From contig JAFXZF010000049.1 in the NCBI GenBank assembly GCA_017541365.1, positions 20,099 to 84,098 on the forward strand: 64,000 bases of DNA. The letters run 5' to 3'. Origin of the DNA: Prevotella sp. GTDB taxonomy: Bacteria; Bacteroidota; Bacteroidia; Bacteroidales; Bacteroidaceae. The position numbers were made by a program, and so were the translations under genes. Positions 52,801-61,275 of this stretch are shown here, piece after piece. Below the pieces are notes generated by a model. It made no database searches and had not been told where the DNA came from. It saw only the letters and a program-made list of their open reading frames with translations. Positions within the stretch are counted from its first letter, which is position 1. Every line of letters begins with the position of its first letter.

Positions 52801-53487
52801 AGCATTCTCTTCACCGGCGAAGAAGAGGTTGAAAACGATGGTGAGGGACCAGAGATACACCTCTATCTCAATTCTCCGTCATTTACAAACGGCGGCACTG
52901 TGGGCAAGACTCCTTATCTATATACTACCCTGTATGACAAGGACGGCCTCGATGTGATGGGCAATACTATCGGGCACAACATAGAACTCGTCATTGACGG
53001 AGACGTCAACCTCACATATAATCTCAACGACTATTTTGAGTTTGCAGGCAGCAGTTACACTGACGGCACCGCGTACTACATATTGCCCGAATTGTCTGCT
53101 GGTTACCATTCCTTGCACATACGAGCATGGGATATCCTCGGCAACCTTTCAACTAAGTCTATCAACTTCAATGTCGATACCGGACTTAGTCCACATATAA
53201 CTGATATTCTCGTAAGTCCTAACCCTATACAGGGACAAGGCACTTTCTATATCTATCATGACTTCCAAGGTAGCAATGCCGAGATAAACATCGACATCAT
53301 CGACACTGCCGGAAGACTCATGCAAACCAACACGTGGAACCAGGCTCTCGGCATCTCTGAGGGCAGAACAGCACTCACTTGGAACCCCTCAACACTCGCC
53401 AATGGTCTATATCTATACCGAGTGCGTCTCAGCTGCGATGGCATAAACTACACCACCAAGACCAAAAAACTAATTGTAGCGCAATAA
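49831..53487 (+). CDS. porU: Type IX secretion sortase PorU (C25-like peptidase)
   Basis: The surface protease that removes the C-terminal domain of T9SS cargo and joins the protein to anionic LPS. The 1218 residues start at a GTG with a signal peptide (about 1-22, HIVIIMLLMVVTSSAS). The gingipain-like C25 catalytic domain lies around 460-870, with H728 (NYGGHASPTQLSH) and C761 (TAACETMPF). Beta-rich domains follow, and the last 85 residues (ILVSPNPIQGQGTFYIYHD onward, ending ANGLYLYRVRL) are a T9SS-type C-terminal domain, as in known PorU. porV is next. Confidence 0.94.
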   Translation: MYRLHIHIVIIMLLMVVTSSASEQVVSSSKEFVNLNAEEMKIDSTLPEQVCFFPLPKDYRDSSYTVKLLYPEYIPLTRKEIRLYKHLKKDTPATPEIEYIYTRERTENQLYAYFTPIVKQAGRYYYISSYKPTLVSWKNDDENTSQNSLNIDIEDADISTAPDVYATNSVLSSGKWGKIRVSSTGIYRLTADVIRKAGFTDMSKVHIYGYGGNIVPETLTQAWIKAHDDLQEVPTFTSGGEKYFYAYGPVSWTSNTTTKRTRNPYSDYGYYFITESDGTSSETTEEALRAMVANSTDCHHYLYEVDDYAWAEMGRKLVDAKPIASGASRTYNIPVPANSTNVEVAVNITAGSACSASVTTIDPEQSYTYSFNGMASTYELVRDFGSIFDFDTSVLEKCEKDASGNFILPITIACNSGGPLRIDYISAAFDGTAEVPELSSANYPAAEYVHNITNQNHHADASADLIIIIPTSQKWYSQAKRLGELHVKEEASFGNTYTYNIVPADELYNEFSSGTPDVSAYKRYLKMFYDRANSTSATASGNNMPQSVLLFGACRWDNRLNTLPAYSADDLLLIYETEDSETTTSSTGIDDFITILADGVTVHVGNTSPAVRFDVGVGRLCVTSLSEATQMVDKIERYMNSRASGKWSTTLVYVGDDDNNTGNSHMKAINSNADNIIGKKMGFDVRKVMLDAYERVATSTGFRYPTVTTELINYLSTDGALVVNYGGHASPTQLSHENILTLTDVKGLSGTRYPLIFTAACETMPFDQTKESLGTEAVLNTNGGAIAFIGTLRTVYASYNEALDQTFMDYLLSSDYNGVPVTIGEALRLAKNQVVISGRDRTLNKHQYHIFGDPAIRLAVPRYKVVIDNINGESCDDDNPVVAKANAVTNVKGHIETFDGTPLTSYNGSAVIIVKDALESITTRNNDGESQMTYNDRLNTMYKGSAVVSNGEFSFTFRVGSEILDNGGNGLITAFVMNTNDVNSAFGESQSILFTGEEEVENDGEGPEIHLYLNSPSFTNGGTVGKTPYLYTTLYDKDGLDVMGNTIGHNIELVIDGDVNLTYNLNDYFEFAGSSYTDGTAYYILPELSAGYHSLHIRAWDILGNLSTKSINFNVDTGLSPHITDILVSPNPIQGQGTFYIYHDFQGSNAEINIDIIDTAGRLMQTNTWNQALGISEGRTALTWNPSTLANGLYLYRVRLSCDGINYTTKTKKLIVAQ

Positions 53488-53530
53488 TCACACACACTGT
53501 GCGTTAGTTAAGAGTTAAGGAAAAGATATA

Positions 53531-54772
53531 ATGTATATGACTCGACATTTCGTAATACCGACATATAGAAAACTCGCCATCATGCTGGCGTTAGTTATCA
53601 CTTTCGTCCTTGCAAGGGGAGTTATGGCTGCCGATTCCAAAACTAGCATGTTCAACCCCATCCATACGGCGATGGTGTCCAACAACATAGCACCTGATGC
53701 CCGTGCTGGTGGTATGGGAGACGTCGGTGCTGCTACAGATCCTGACGTGGCATCACAATACTGGAACCCCGCTAAGTACCCCTTCTGTATATCACGTGCA
53801 GGAGTACAACTTAGCTATACCCCATGGCTACGCCAGTTGGTCAATGACATGAACATCGCCTACCTCTCTGGTTATTACCGCATAGGCGACTACAGCGCAG
53901 TCAGTGCTTCACTGCAGTACTTCTCCCTTGGTGAGGTATATTTCGCTGATGAGAGCGGCGAAGCAGATCTCAGTCAGTCCATCAAACCTTACGAGATGTC
54001 GTTCGATGTGGCTTACTCTCTTATGCTCAGTGAGAAATTCTCTCTCGCTGCAGGAGTACGCTTCCTACTCTCTGATATCTCTTACTCACGCACAGAAGAG
54101 TCTTCCGCAGCCACAGCATTTGCTGCCGACCTTGCCTGCTACTACCAGAATTATGTCAATATCGGCCAGCGAGAGTGTCAACTTGGCTTAGGCCTCGGAC
54201 TGCGCAACGTTGGTTCCAAGATGACATTTGCTGGCAGCAATCGTTCTGAATTCTTGCCTACCAACCTGCGTCTTGGTGCATCGCTCATGATACCTATCAA
54301 CGAGTACAACCGTTTTACCATAGCCGCCGATGCCAACAAACTTCTTGTGCCTACCTACCCTACCATGGAGCAGATGAAGGAGGCTCATCCTGATTGGGAC
54401 GAGACTTCAGCCAACCTTGAGAATTATGCCGACGAGGTATATTACAACAAAGGTTCCATTGCAGGCATGTTCTCCAGTTTTACCGATGCACCTGGTGGCT
54501 TCAAGGAAGAACTCGAAGAGATACAGTGGAGCATAGGCGCCGAGTACGTCTATAATGACCGTTTCTCTCTGCGTGCCGGCTATCACGACGAGGCACAGTC
54601 AAAGGGTAATCGTAAGTATTTCACCGTAGGTGCTGGTTTCCGCATGAGTGCCTTCACCCTCGATGCCGCCTACGTCATATCTACCGCACAGTCCAACCCA
54701 CTTGACCAGACGTTGCGTTTCTCCCTCAATTTCGACCTCGACGGCATTAAGGATCTCTTTGGAAGAAGGTGA
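53531..54772 (+). CDS. porV: Type IX secretion outer-membrane protein PorV (LptO)
   Basis: An outer-membrane beta-barrel of the FadL-like family that shuttles T9SS cargo from the translocon to PorU. The 413 residues have a signal peptide (cleavage near residue 34, ARGVMAAD) and the PorV signature PDARAGGMGDVGAATDPDVASQ followed by a WNPAKY segment. C-terminal strands end in LRFSLNFDLDGI. It lies 43 bp after porU, the conserved order. The start may be codon 1 or codon 3. Confidence 0.94.
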   Translation: MYMTRHFVIPTYRKLAIMLALVITFVLARGVMAADSKTSMFNPIHTAMVSNNIAPDARAGGMGDVGAATDPDVASQYWNPAKYPFCISRAGVQLSYTPWLRQLVNDMNIAYLSGYYRIGDYSAVSASLQYFSLGEVYFADESGEADLSQSIKPYEMSFDVAYSLMLSEKFSLAAGVRFLLSDISYSRTEESSAATAFAADLACYYQNYVNIGQRECQLGLGLGLRNVGSKMTFAGSNRSEFLPTNLRLGASLMIPINEYNRFTIAADANKLLVPTYPTMEQMKEAHPDWDETSANLENYADEVYYNKGSIAGMFSSFTDAPGGFKEELEEIQWSIGAEYVYNDRFSLRAGYHDEAQSKGNRKYFTVGAGFRMSAFTLDAAYVISTAQSNPLDQTLRFSLNFDLDGIKDLFGRR

Positions 54773-54779
54773 CACGCTG

Positions 54780-56609
54780 ATGGCAAACATCTATCTTGAC
54801 GTACAGAATGTTTCAAAACGCTTTGGCGATCGCGTACTATTTGAGGACATCTCATTCAGTATTGCAGGAGGGCAACGTGTAGGACTAATAGCACAAAATG
54901 GTACAGGTAAATCCACCCTCCTGTCTATGCTAACAGGCTATGAAGGCGTTGACAGTGGTAGCATCATCTACCGCAACGGCATAAAGACTGGCTATCTGCG
55001 TCAAGAACCCGTATTCTCACCTAATGCCACAGTACTCGAGGCTTGCTTCGCCAATCATCTCGAAGCGTGGGAAGGCAACACCCAAGCAAGCGACGATGCC
55101 CAACTAAAGGCAAAGCAGATACTCACACAACTGAGGATAACTGACATGCAGCAACCTGTTAGTCAACTCAGCGGCGGACAGCAGAAACGCATAGCACTGG
55201 CACAGGTGCTCATCTCCAACCCCGACTTACTGATTCTCGATGAACCGACTAACCACCTTGACCTTGAGATGGTAGAGTGGTTAGAGGGCTTTCTCGGACG
55301 TGGCAACAAGACGCTGCTTATGGTTACCCACGACCGTTATTTTCTTGACAATGTCTGCAGCATAATACTAGAACTCGACAACAAAACCATCTATACCTAC
55401 AAAGGCAGTTACTCATATTACCTTGAAAAACGCGATGAGCGGCTTGCTACCGCTGCAGCTACTATACGCCATGCCAACAATCTGTATCGCAGGGAACTGG
55501 AATGGATGCGCCGACAACCACAGGCACGCGGTCATAAGGCGAAATATCGCGAAGATGCCTTCTACGAACTTGAGAAAATTGCCAAGCAGCGTATCGAGGA
55601 ACGACAGATGCGCCTCAAGTCCAACAACGTGTATATCGGCAGCAAGATATTCGAGTGCCAATATGTATCCAAGAAATTCCCACCTCGCGAGGGTAGTCAC
55701 CACAAGGACGGGAAAGTAATACTTAAGGACTTCTATTACAATTTCGCCAGATACGAAAAAATGGGCATAGTAGGAAACAACGGCACAGGAAAATCTACGT
55801 TCGTAAAATTGTTGTTAGGCTTGGTGCAGCCTGATGCAGGCAGATTTGACATCGGCGAGACTGTACGGTTTGGATATTTCTCACAAGAGGGACTACAATT
55901 CTCCGACCAGCAGAAGGTCATTGACGTGGTACGCGACATCGCTGAATATATCGACCTCGGTAGAGGAAGACATTTCACAGCTTCGCAGATACTGCAACAT
56001 TTCCTTTTCACCCCTGAACAACAATACAACTACGTCTATAAACTCTCAGGAGGAGAGAAGCGGAAATTATATCTGTGCACCATTCTGATGCGCAATCCCA
56101 ACTTTCTCATACTCGATGAGCCCACCAACGACCTTGACATCAAAACTCTACAGGTACTCGAAGAATACCTGCAGGATTTTCCTGGCTGTGTCATCATCAT
56201 AAGCCATGACCGCTATTTTATGGACAAAGTCGTTGACCATCTCCTCGTGTTCAAAGGTGAAGGTGAGATAAAGGACTTTCCGGGTAACTACACCCAGTAT
56301 CGCGAGTGGAGCAAGATGCAGTCTAAAGACAGCGACGACAACTCCACCAAACCCACGAAAAAAAACAAGAGCTATCGCGATGAGTCCACACAGCGCCGAC
56401 GCATGAGCTACAAGGAGAAGATGGAGTTTGCTCAACTTGATAAGGACATCAATGACCTCACTAATGAAAAACATTCCATAGAGCAAGAGTTGAGTTCCGG
56501 GACCATCAGCGTAGAGCGTATCACAGAACTCAGCAAGCGCCTCCCACTGCTTAATGAAGAACTCGATGCCAAGGAAATGCGATGGTTGGAGCTATCCGAG
56601 ATAGAGTAG
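54780..56609 (+). CDS. ABC-F family ATPase (Uup-like)
   Basis: A cytoplasmic, ribosome-associated type ATPase of 609 residues with two ABC modules. The first has Walker A AQNGTGKST (K44), LSGGQQKR and LLILDEPTNHLD; the second has VGNNGTGKST, LSGGEKRK and LILDEPTNDLD. A linker helix lies between them. The C-terminal coiled coil (about 535-609) suggests Uup, which acts on translation or DNA repair intermediates. I set the start at the ATG at 54780: the fold begins directly after it and porV ends at 54772. Confidence 0.9.
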   Translation: MANIYLDVQNVSKRFGDRVLFEDISFSIAGGQRVGLIAQNGTGKSTLLSMLTGYEGVDSGSIIYRNGIKTGYLRQEPVFSPNATVLEACFANHLEAWEGNTQASDDAQLKAKQILTQLRITDMQQPVSQLSGGQQKRIALAQVLISNPDLLILDEPTNHLDLEMVEWLEGFLGRGNKTLLMVTHDRYFLDNVCSIILELDNKTIYTYKGSYSYYLEKRDERLATAAATIRHANNLYRRELEWMRRQPQARGHKAKYREDAFYELEKIAKQRIEERQMRLKSNNVYIGSKIFECQYVSKKFPPREGSHHKDGKVILKDFYYNFARYEKMGIVGNNGTGKSTFVKLLLGLVQPDAGRFDIGETVRFGYFSQEGLQFSDQQKVIDVVRDIAEYIDLGRGRHFTASQILQHFLFTPEQQYNYVYKLSGGEKRKLYLCTILMRNPNFLILDEPTNDLDIKTLQVLEEYLQDFPGCVIIISHDRYFMDKVVDHLLVFKGEGEIKDFPGNYTQYREWSKMQSKDSDDNSTKPTKKNKSYRDESTQRRRMSYKEKMEFAQLDKDINDLTNEKHSIEQELSSGTISVERITELSKRLPLLNEELDAKEMRWLELSEIE

Positions 56610-56653
56610 CTTCCATATTACCAATAAGACAACAAGACAATAATACTACACGC

Positions 56654-56690
56654 AAAAAATCCCCCGATGTACTATGATGTACACCGGGGG
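56654..56690. terminator. Bidirectional terminator between the ABC-F and pectate lyase genes
   Basis: CCCCCGATGTAC (56661) pairs with GTACACCGGGGG (ending 56690), with one G-T wobble. On the minus strand it is followed by a T run (complement of AAAAAAT, 56654-56660), so it serves the pectate lyase gene best, and it may also stop the ABC-F transcript. Confidence 0.85.
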
Positions 56691-56734
56691 AAACTATTAA
56701 TATGTCCTAATAACAATTAGTGGGTTTCTGATTT

Positions 56735-58849
56735 TTAAAGCTCCTTGCCTGCGATGTCAAAGAACTTGCCACCCTTGCTGATAACGAGCTTGCCATCCTT
56801 GACAATCTTCTTGCCTTCCTTGGCTACTGCCTCTGCATCAACTGTGCTGATAGCTGTTGCATCGTCAAAGTCGAGAGAGAGAGAGTTAGAAGAAGATGAT
56901 ATCTCAATAGCGTAAAGGTTCATTGAGTCACCCTTGGTGATAGTCAGCGTGCCAGATGTGAAGCCACCTGACCATGTGCCAGAAGAACTTGTGGTCTTAG
57001 ATGAACCGTTGAGCTTGAAGCTCTTTGATGCACCGTCGAAGTAAAGCTTAACTGTCACTGAACCTGATACTGTAACCTTGATAGAGGTAGAAGACTCCAT
57101 CTTTACACAAGTAGTGTACTTAGTACCGTTGATTGTTACAGAACCCTTGCTAGTAGAGTAGTTGCCAGTTACTGACACTGCACTCATTGATGGCTTGCTG
57201 CCCGTGAAGGTGCAGAGACCTGTGGTAGCTGATGATGAGCTTGAGCTGCTTGAAGAACTTGTGCTTGAAGAGCTTGAAGAGCTTGAGCTTGGAGTGAAAG
57301 TAACCTTTGTAATGGTCTGACCGCCGCTAACGAAGTAGATATAGTAAGTCTTGCCAGAGGTAACGCTTGCTGACATAGAGCCAGTAGAGCAAGCTGCTGT
57401 AACCACTGGTGTGCCTACTGCTGTACCAATAGCTGATGTACGGCTGTTGTCAGAGGTGTTGTTAGACTGGAACTTAACTGTCAGTGTACCATTAGAAGAA
57501 GGTGTGTACTTGATGTAGCGTATGCTTGATGTAGAAGCGCCGTTGCAGTGGAAACCAGCCTTTGATACGTAGTCGCTTGTATAGCTTGATGTGGTGTTAC
57601 CTACGAGGGTAAGTCCATTATAAGAATACGTATAGTTGCTACCAGCAAGTGTTACCTTAGATGAGAACTGAGAGAAGTCCCATGTAGTGCTTGATGATGT
57701 GCTTGAAGAACTTGAACTGCTTGAGCTGCTTGAAGAAGAGCTAGATGAGCTTGAGCTGCTAGAAGAAGAGCTGCTGCTTGAAGATGAACTGCTTGAAGAA
57801 CCGCTCTCAGAGATAGAGCCAGAGGTAGAAACAGTCAGTGTAGCACCAGCGTAAGACTTGATGTCAGAGTAAGCTGTAGAAGCTGACAGAGTGCTGTAGC
57901 TGTAAGATGGTGAAGAAACAGAGCCTGAGTTGGTCATGTATGAAGAAGGACCAGAGCAGCTGTTGAACTTACAAGCGTTAGTTCCACCGTAGTTCTGATA
58001 GAATATGAAGTTCTTGCTTGAAGAAACACGCTTAGAAGGAGTGATGAAGTAGCAGCCGTCGAAGAGAGCAGTAGCATTCTGTGGACCTACGAAGTAGTGA
58101 GAATCGTCAGAAGTCCATGCGCAGTTGAGGAAATGGAGGTTAGCATTACGAGCACGTGCCTGACGCTCTACACAACCTGAATCCCACCAGCAGTATGCCC
58201 ATGTGATAGAGTACTTGCCGTCAGATGGCTTATCAGAAGATGATGAACCTACGAGGTTAGAGAAACGGTGGTCGTCAGTACCGCCTGAACCGCCTGCCTT
58301 AGGTGACTTGAGGTAACGGAAGCGACACCATGAAATAGTGATGTTATCGGTAAGACCCTTGTTGTCAAAGTTGCCGTCGCAACCATCCTGGAAGTCACAG
58401 TGGTCAACCCATGCCTTCGTTACACCGTCAAAGCAGAGGTTATCCCAACCATCACAGTCGTATGCGCCAGGACCTACGAATGTAAGGTTGCGCAGAATGA
58501 TGTTGTTAGAACCTTTCTTAAAATAAAGAATACCTGAGCTTGAAGAGTTCTGCTGGTTAGAGATGAGCTTAACGCCCTTGACTGCCATCAGAGTCTTGTT
58601 AGTAGCCTGAACAGAGATGTGATTGGTAACGGTGATGTCCTTAGTGATGATGATTACCTTTGAACCAGAAGCCTTGAGAGCGTTCTCGAGTTCAGAAGCT
58701 GAAGTAACAAGTGTAGGCGTAGCTGAACCACCACCTGTAGCACCTGCACCGTAACCGAATGCTGACGACTTGTAAGCTGAAGAACCAGCAAATGCTGAAG
58801 AAACTCCGAGCGTGAGGCATGCTAAACCTGCGAGTAAACTTTTTTTCAT
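56735..58849 (-). CDS. Secreted pectate lyase (PL1) with poly-Ser linkers and a C-terminal sorting-like tail
   Basis: Cleaves polygalacturonate by beta-elimination. The 704 residues comprise a signal peptide (about 1-22), a PL1 parallel beta-helix (about 40-330) with VDHCDFQDGCDGNFDNKG, GGTDDHRFSNLVG and ERQARARNANLHFLNCAW, a serine-rich linker (about 350-388), a first beta-sandwich (about 390-520), a second serine linker (about 520-541), and another beta-sandwich (about 545-660). The final 40 residues (VKDGKLVISKGGKFFDIAGK) look like the short T9SS-type C-terminal signal seen on Prevotella enzymes. A terminator follows, and a promoter with a 185-nt leader precedes. Confidence 0.9.
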   Translation of the reverse strand: MKKSLLAGLACLTLGVSSAFAGSSAYKSSAFGYGAGATGGGSATPTLVTSASELENALKASGSKVIIITKDITVTNHISVQATNKTLMAVKGVKLISNQQNSSSSGILYFKKGSNNIILRNLTFVGPGAYDCDGWDNLCFDGVTKAWVDHCDFQDGCDGNFDNKGLTDNITISWCRFRYLKSPKAGGSGGTDDHRFSNLVGSSSSDKPSDGKYSITWAYCWWDSGCVERQARARNANLHFLNCAWTSDDSHYFVGPQNATALFDGCYFITPSKRVSSSKNFIFYQNYGGTNACKFNSCSGPSSYMTNSGSVSSPSYSYSTLSASTAYSDIKSYAGATLTVSTSGSISESGSSSSSSSSSSSSSSSSSSSSSSSSSSSSSSSSSTSSSTTWDFSQFSSKVTLAGSNYTYSYNGLTLVGNTTSSYTSDYVSKAGFHCNGASTSSIRYIKYTPSSNGTLTVKFQSNNTSDNSRTSAIGTAVGTPVVTAACSTGSMSASVTSGKTYYIYFVSGGQTITKVTFTPSSSSSSSSSTSSSSSSSSSSATTGLCTFTGSKPSMSAVSVTGNYSTSKGSVTINGTKYTTCVKMESSTSIKVTVSGSVTVKLYFDGASKSFKLNGSSKTTSSSGTWSGGFTSGTLTITKGDSMNLYAIEISSSSNSLSLDFDDATAISTVDAEAVAKEGKKIVKDGKLVISKGGKFFDIAGKEL

Positions 58850-59034
58850 AATGTTTTGAAAGTTTAAGTTAGTAAAAATTAGTAGTTATATCTATCACGA
58901 ACAAATACATTCCTTCCTCCCCCGACTGGATACCATACCCGGCCTTGATTAAGAATAAAAGAATGATTTGTAATTATTTCCGTAGTTAGTAGAGTGTTTG
59001 GTGGACTGTGCACGCAAACAATTTTTGTTGGTGG

Positions 59035-59066
59035 CAAAGTTCAGCATTTTTTTTCATATATACAAA
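59035..59066 (-). promoter_or_regulatory. Promoter of the pectate lyase gene
   Basis: Minus-strand TTTG (59063-59066), a 20-bp spacer, then GAACTTTG (59035-59042), one mismatch to TAnnTTTG. Confidence 0.6.
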
Positions 59067-59180
59067 TTTATTTGGTGAAAAATTGTTAACGTACACAATT
59101 TTCTTTTTTACACCTTATTTTATTATAGGGGGTATAGTGAATATAGTGTCCTATAGTAAATAAAAAACTATAACATAAAT

Positions 59181-59211
59181 TTTGCAGAATAAAAAAATAT
59201 TAGTAAATTTG
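59181..59211 (+). promoter_or_regulatory. Promoter of the MerR regulator gene
   Basis: TTTG (59181-59184), a 19-bp spacer, then TAAATTTG (59204-59211). The ATG is at 59236. Confidence 0.8.
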
Positions 59212-59235
59212 CCTCCATAACTACAAATCGGCACA

Positions 59236-59583
59236 ATGGCACTTAATTTAAATAAAAATCTAAAGGCTTACTACAGCATCAAGGAGGTAGCTGAGATGTT
59301 CAGTATCTCAGAACCCACGTTACGTTATTGGGAAACAGAGTTTCCTTTTCTCAAACCCCGCACCACTTCAAACAAAACGCGACAGTATCAGGAGAAGGAT
59401 ATAGAGGATATCAGGATTATCTACAATCTTGTAAAGGTGCGTGGTTTTAAGATTGCTGCAGCACGCAAGATGATCCATGCCAATCGTGCCGGAGTGGAAC
59501 ATCAAGCAAAAATAATGGAGCGACTTACCGATATCAAGGCACAACTCGTGGAGTTGAAAGATGCCTTGGATAAAATTGTGTAG
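59236..59583 (+). CDS. MerR-type transcriptional regulator
   Basis: A 115-residue protein with a MerR winged-helix domain at the N-terminus (YYSIKEVAEMFSISEPTLRYW, residues 12-32) and a dimerising helix (about 85-112). There is no effector-binding domain, so the signal is not evident. Short MerR proteins of this type are common near lolC- or recG-like genes in Bacteroidetes; here the next genes are HIT and manA. A target operator is not identifiable. Confidence 0.9.
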   Translation: MALNLNKNLKAYYSIKEVAEMFSISEPTLRYWETEFPFLKPRTTSNKTRQYQEKDIEDIRIIYNLVKVRGFKIAAARKMIHANRAGVEHQAKIMERLTDIKAQLVELKDALDKIV

Positions 59584-59599
59584 CAATCCACTCCATCAT

Positions 59600-59655
59600 C
59601 CTCCTTTAATGGGAGGCTATTCCTAATTTCTAATTCTTAATTACTAATTAAATAC
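59600..59655. repeat. Hairpin and TAATT simple repeat between MerR and HIT genes
   Basis: CCTCC (59600-59604) and GGAGG (59612-59616) form a short stem, followed by TAATTTCTAATTCTTAATTA. The hairpin resembles the C/G-rich palindromes found inside coding regions here. It could also be a weak terminator. Confidence 0.55.
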
Positions 59656-59658
59656 AAT

Positions 59659-60084
59659 ATGTACAGCGACCCAAAAGACTGTCTGTATTGCACCAACAAT
59701 CAGACTCAGAAAGACCTGATGATTGAAATATGTCATCTACGTGTGTCACGTCTCTTCCTCTTTAAGGAACAGACATACAGAGGACGTTGCCTCGTGGCTT
59801 ACGACAAGCACGTAAACGACCTCAACGAGCTTAACGACCAGCAGCGTAATGACTTCATGGCCGACGTGGCTCAGGCTACACGTGCTATGCAGCGTGCCTT
59901 CAATCCTGAGAAGATAAACTACGGTGCTTTCTCTGACACCCTTTCTCACCTGCATTTCCACCTTGCCCCAAAGTACAAGGGCGGTCCCGACTACCCTGGA
60001 CTCTTCCGCATGAACCCTGGCGAGGTGTACCTCACCGATGAGGAGTATAAGGAAATGATAGAGAAGATTAAGGCAGAGCTGTAG
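59659..60084 (+). CDS. HIT family nucleotide hydrolase
   Basis: A 141-residue HIT-superfamily protein with the triad HLHFHLAPK near residue 96-104 (H-x-H-x-H form). The N-terminus has CLYC, a CxxC-like pair common in this subgroup. It likely hydrolyses a nucleoside phosphoramidate or dinucleotide. Its stop TAG shares one base with the GTG start of the next gene. Confidence 0.88.
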   Translation: MYSDPKDCLYCTNNQTQKDLMIEICHLRVSRLFLFKEQTYRGRCLVAYDKHVNDLNELNDQQRNDFMADVAQATRAMQRAFNPEKINYGAFSDTLSHLHFHLAPKYKGGPDYPGLFRMNPGEVYLTDEEYKEMIEKIKAEL

Positions 60085-61130
60085 TGTTATATCCCCTACT
60101 CTTTGAGCCCAACCTCCACACTATCGTTTGGGGAGGTCATCGTCTCCAGCCATATAAAGGGTTGGAACAGACGGCTGACCCCATAGGTGAGAGCTGGGAG
60201 GTAAGTGCTGTAGAGTCGAGTCCTTGCACCATAGCCAACGGCTCACTGAAAGGGCGTGACCTCATCAGCGTAGTCGAGGAGTATGGTGCAGAATTATTGG
60301 GCGAAGCGGTGTATAATCAGTACGGTGGCAAACTGCCCTTACTTGTCAAGTTTATCGACGCGAGTAATGACCTGAGCATTCAGGTGCATCCCAACGACGA
60401 GCTGGCTAAGGAGCGCCACAATAAGTTTGGCAAGACGGAGATGTGGTACATCATCGATGCTGAACCTGATGCTGCTCTCTACTCTGGCTTTAAGAAGAAA
60501 ATAAGTAAGGAGGAATACAAACAACGAGTTGCCGACGGCACTATATGTGATGTGCTGGCAAAGCATGAGGTGCATCCTGGAGATGTCTTCTTCATACCTG
60601 CTGGCAGGGTGCATGCCATCTGTGGAGGCATACTGCTTGCAGAGGTACAGCAGTCGAGTGATGTGACGTATCGTATCTACGACTACAACCGCCCAGGGCT
60701 CGATGGCAGACCACGCGAATTGCACACCGACCTTGCCGTTGATGCCATCGACTTCAATGTAGCACCTGACTATCGCACCTATTATGGTAATGCCAAGGAC
60801 AAGGCGGCACAGGTTATCGACACTCCTTTCTTTGACGTGAGAGTGATGGATCTCGATGCGCCTTTCCATCGTAACCTTATAAAGTACGACTCTTTCATCA
60901 TCTCCATGTGCATCAAGGGTAGTTGCAGAATTTCCCTACGCAACTACGAAGGGCCAGAAAAGGAAATCGTGCTAAGTGAGGGCAATTCATGCCTGATACC
61001 AGCATCGCTTGCCGACTATGACATCACTCCCCTATCCCCTGATACAAGACTGCTTGACGCACACCTCGATCGCAAGAACCGCTCGTGGAAACATAAGATG
61101 CTCAGAGCCTTGAAGATTTCGAAGAAATAA
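60084..61130 (+). CDS. manA: Mannose-6-phosphate isomerase, class I
   Basis: Interconverts mannose-6-phosphate and fructose-6-phosphate. The 348 residues have the start LLFEPNLHTIVWGGHRL, the zinc/active-site segment IQVHPNDELAKERHNKFGKTEMWYI, and GRVHAICGGILLAEVQQSSD with YRIYDYNR. The GTG start overlaps the HIT stop by one base, so they are translationally coupled. Mannose-6-phosphate feeds GDP-mannose and GDP-fucose, which the glycan cluster could use. Confidence 0.92.
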   Translation: MLYPLLFEPNLHTIVWGGHRLQPYKGLEQTADPIGESWEVSAVESSPCTIANGSLKGRDLISVVEEYGAELLGEAVYNQYGGKLPLLVKFIDASNDLSIQVHPNDELAKERHNKFGKTEMWYIIDAEPDAALYSGFKKKISKEEYKQRVADGTICDVLAKHEVHPGDVFFIPAGRVHAICGGILLAEVQQSSDVTYRIYDYNRPGLDGRPRELHTDLAVDAIDFNVAPDYRTYYGNAKDKAAQVIDTPFFDVRVMDLDAPFHRNLIKYDSFIISMCIKGSCRISLRNYEGPEKEIVLSEGNSCLIPASLADYDITPLSPDTRLLDAHLDRKNRSWKHKMLRALKISKK

Positions 61131-61141
61131 CTCACAGAGTT

Positions 61142-61210
61142 CGTACGATACGCAACTTCGTTGCTACGATACGTCGCTGAAGCGACTACGGTACGCTTCG
61201 CTACGAAAAC
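61142..61210. repeat. Palindrome array with CTACGATAC units, copy B
   Basis: CGTACGATAC (61142-61151), CTACGATAC (61164-61172), CTACGGTAC (61186-61194) and CTACGAAAAC (61201-61210) alternate with the palindromes GCAACttcGTTGC, GTCGCTgaAGCGAC and GCTTCGC. The first part is nearly identical to copy A at 2889-2943. It lies between manA and its terminator. Confidence 0.9.
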
Positions 61211-61213
61211 TAT

Positions 61214-61249
61214 AAGCCCTGCCTAACTTCATGTGTTAGGCAGGGCTTT
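61214..61249. terminator. Terminator between manA and the rhamnogalacturonan lyase gene
   Basis: AAGCCCTGCCTAAC and GTTAGGCAGGGCTT pair perfectly (14 bp) across a 7-nt loop. A T-containing tail (TATCTATTAT) follows on the plus strand. It can serve both converging genes. Confidence 0.88.
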
Positions 61250-61275
61250 ATCTATTATCTACAATCTGTAATCTG

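Larger units (their letters stand above)
58850..59235. other. Spacer between divergent pectate lyase and MerR genes
   Basis: The spacer has no gene. It contains the promoter of each neighbour. On the lyase side is an untranslated leader of about 185 nt, with a C-rich stretch (TTCCTCCCCCGACTGG) near 58914. The middle is AT-rich. Confidence 0.75.

Noticed and set aside
54648..54779. Longer start for the ABC-F protein
   Set aside because: The added 44 residues lie within porV in another frame and are unlike ABC-F proteins; the ATG at 54780 begins the domain exactly.
57663..57800. Sequence error or assembly repeat in the pectate lyase gene
   Set aside because: The serine codons are mixed and the frame stays open into a good C-terminal domain, which fits a real linker.
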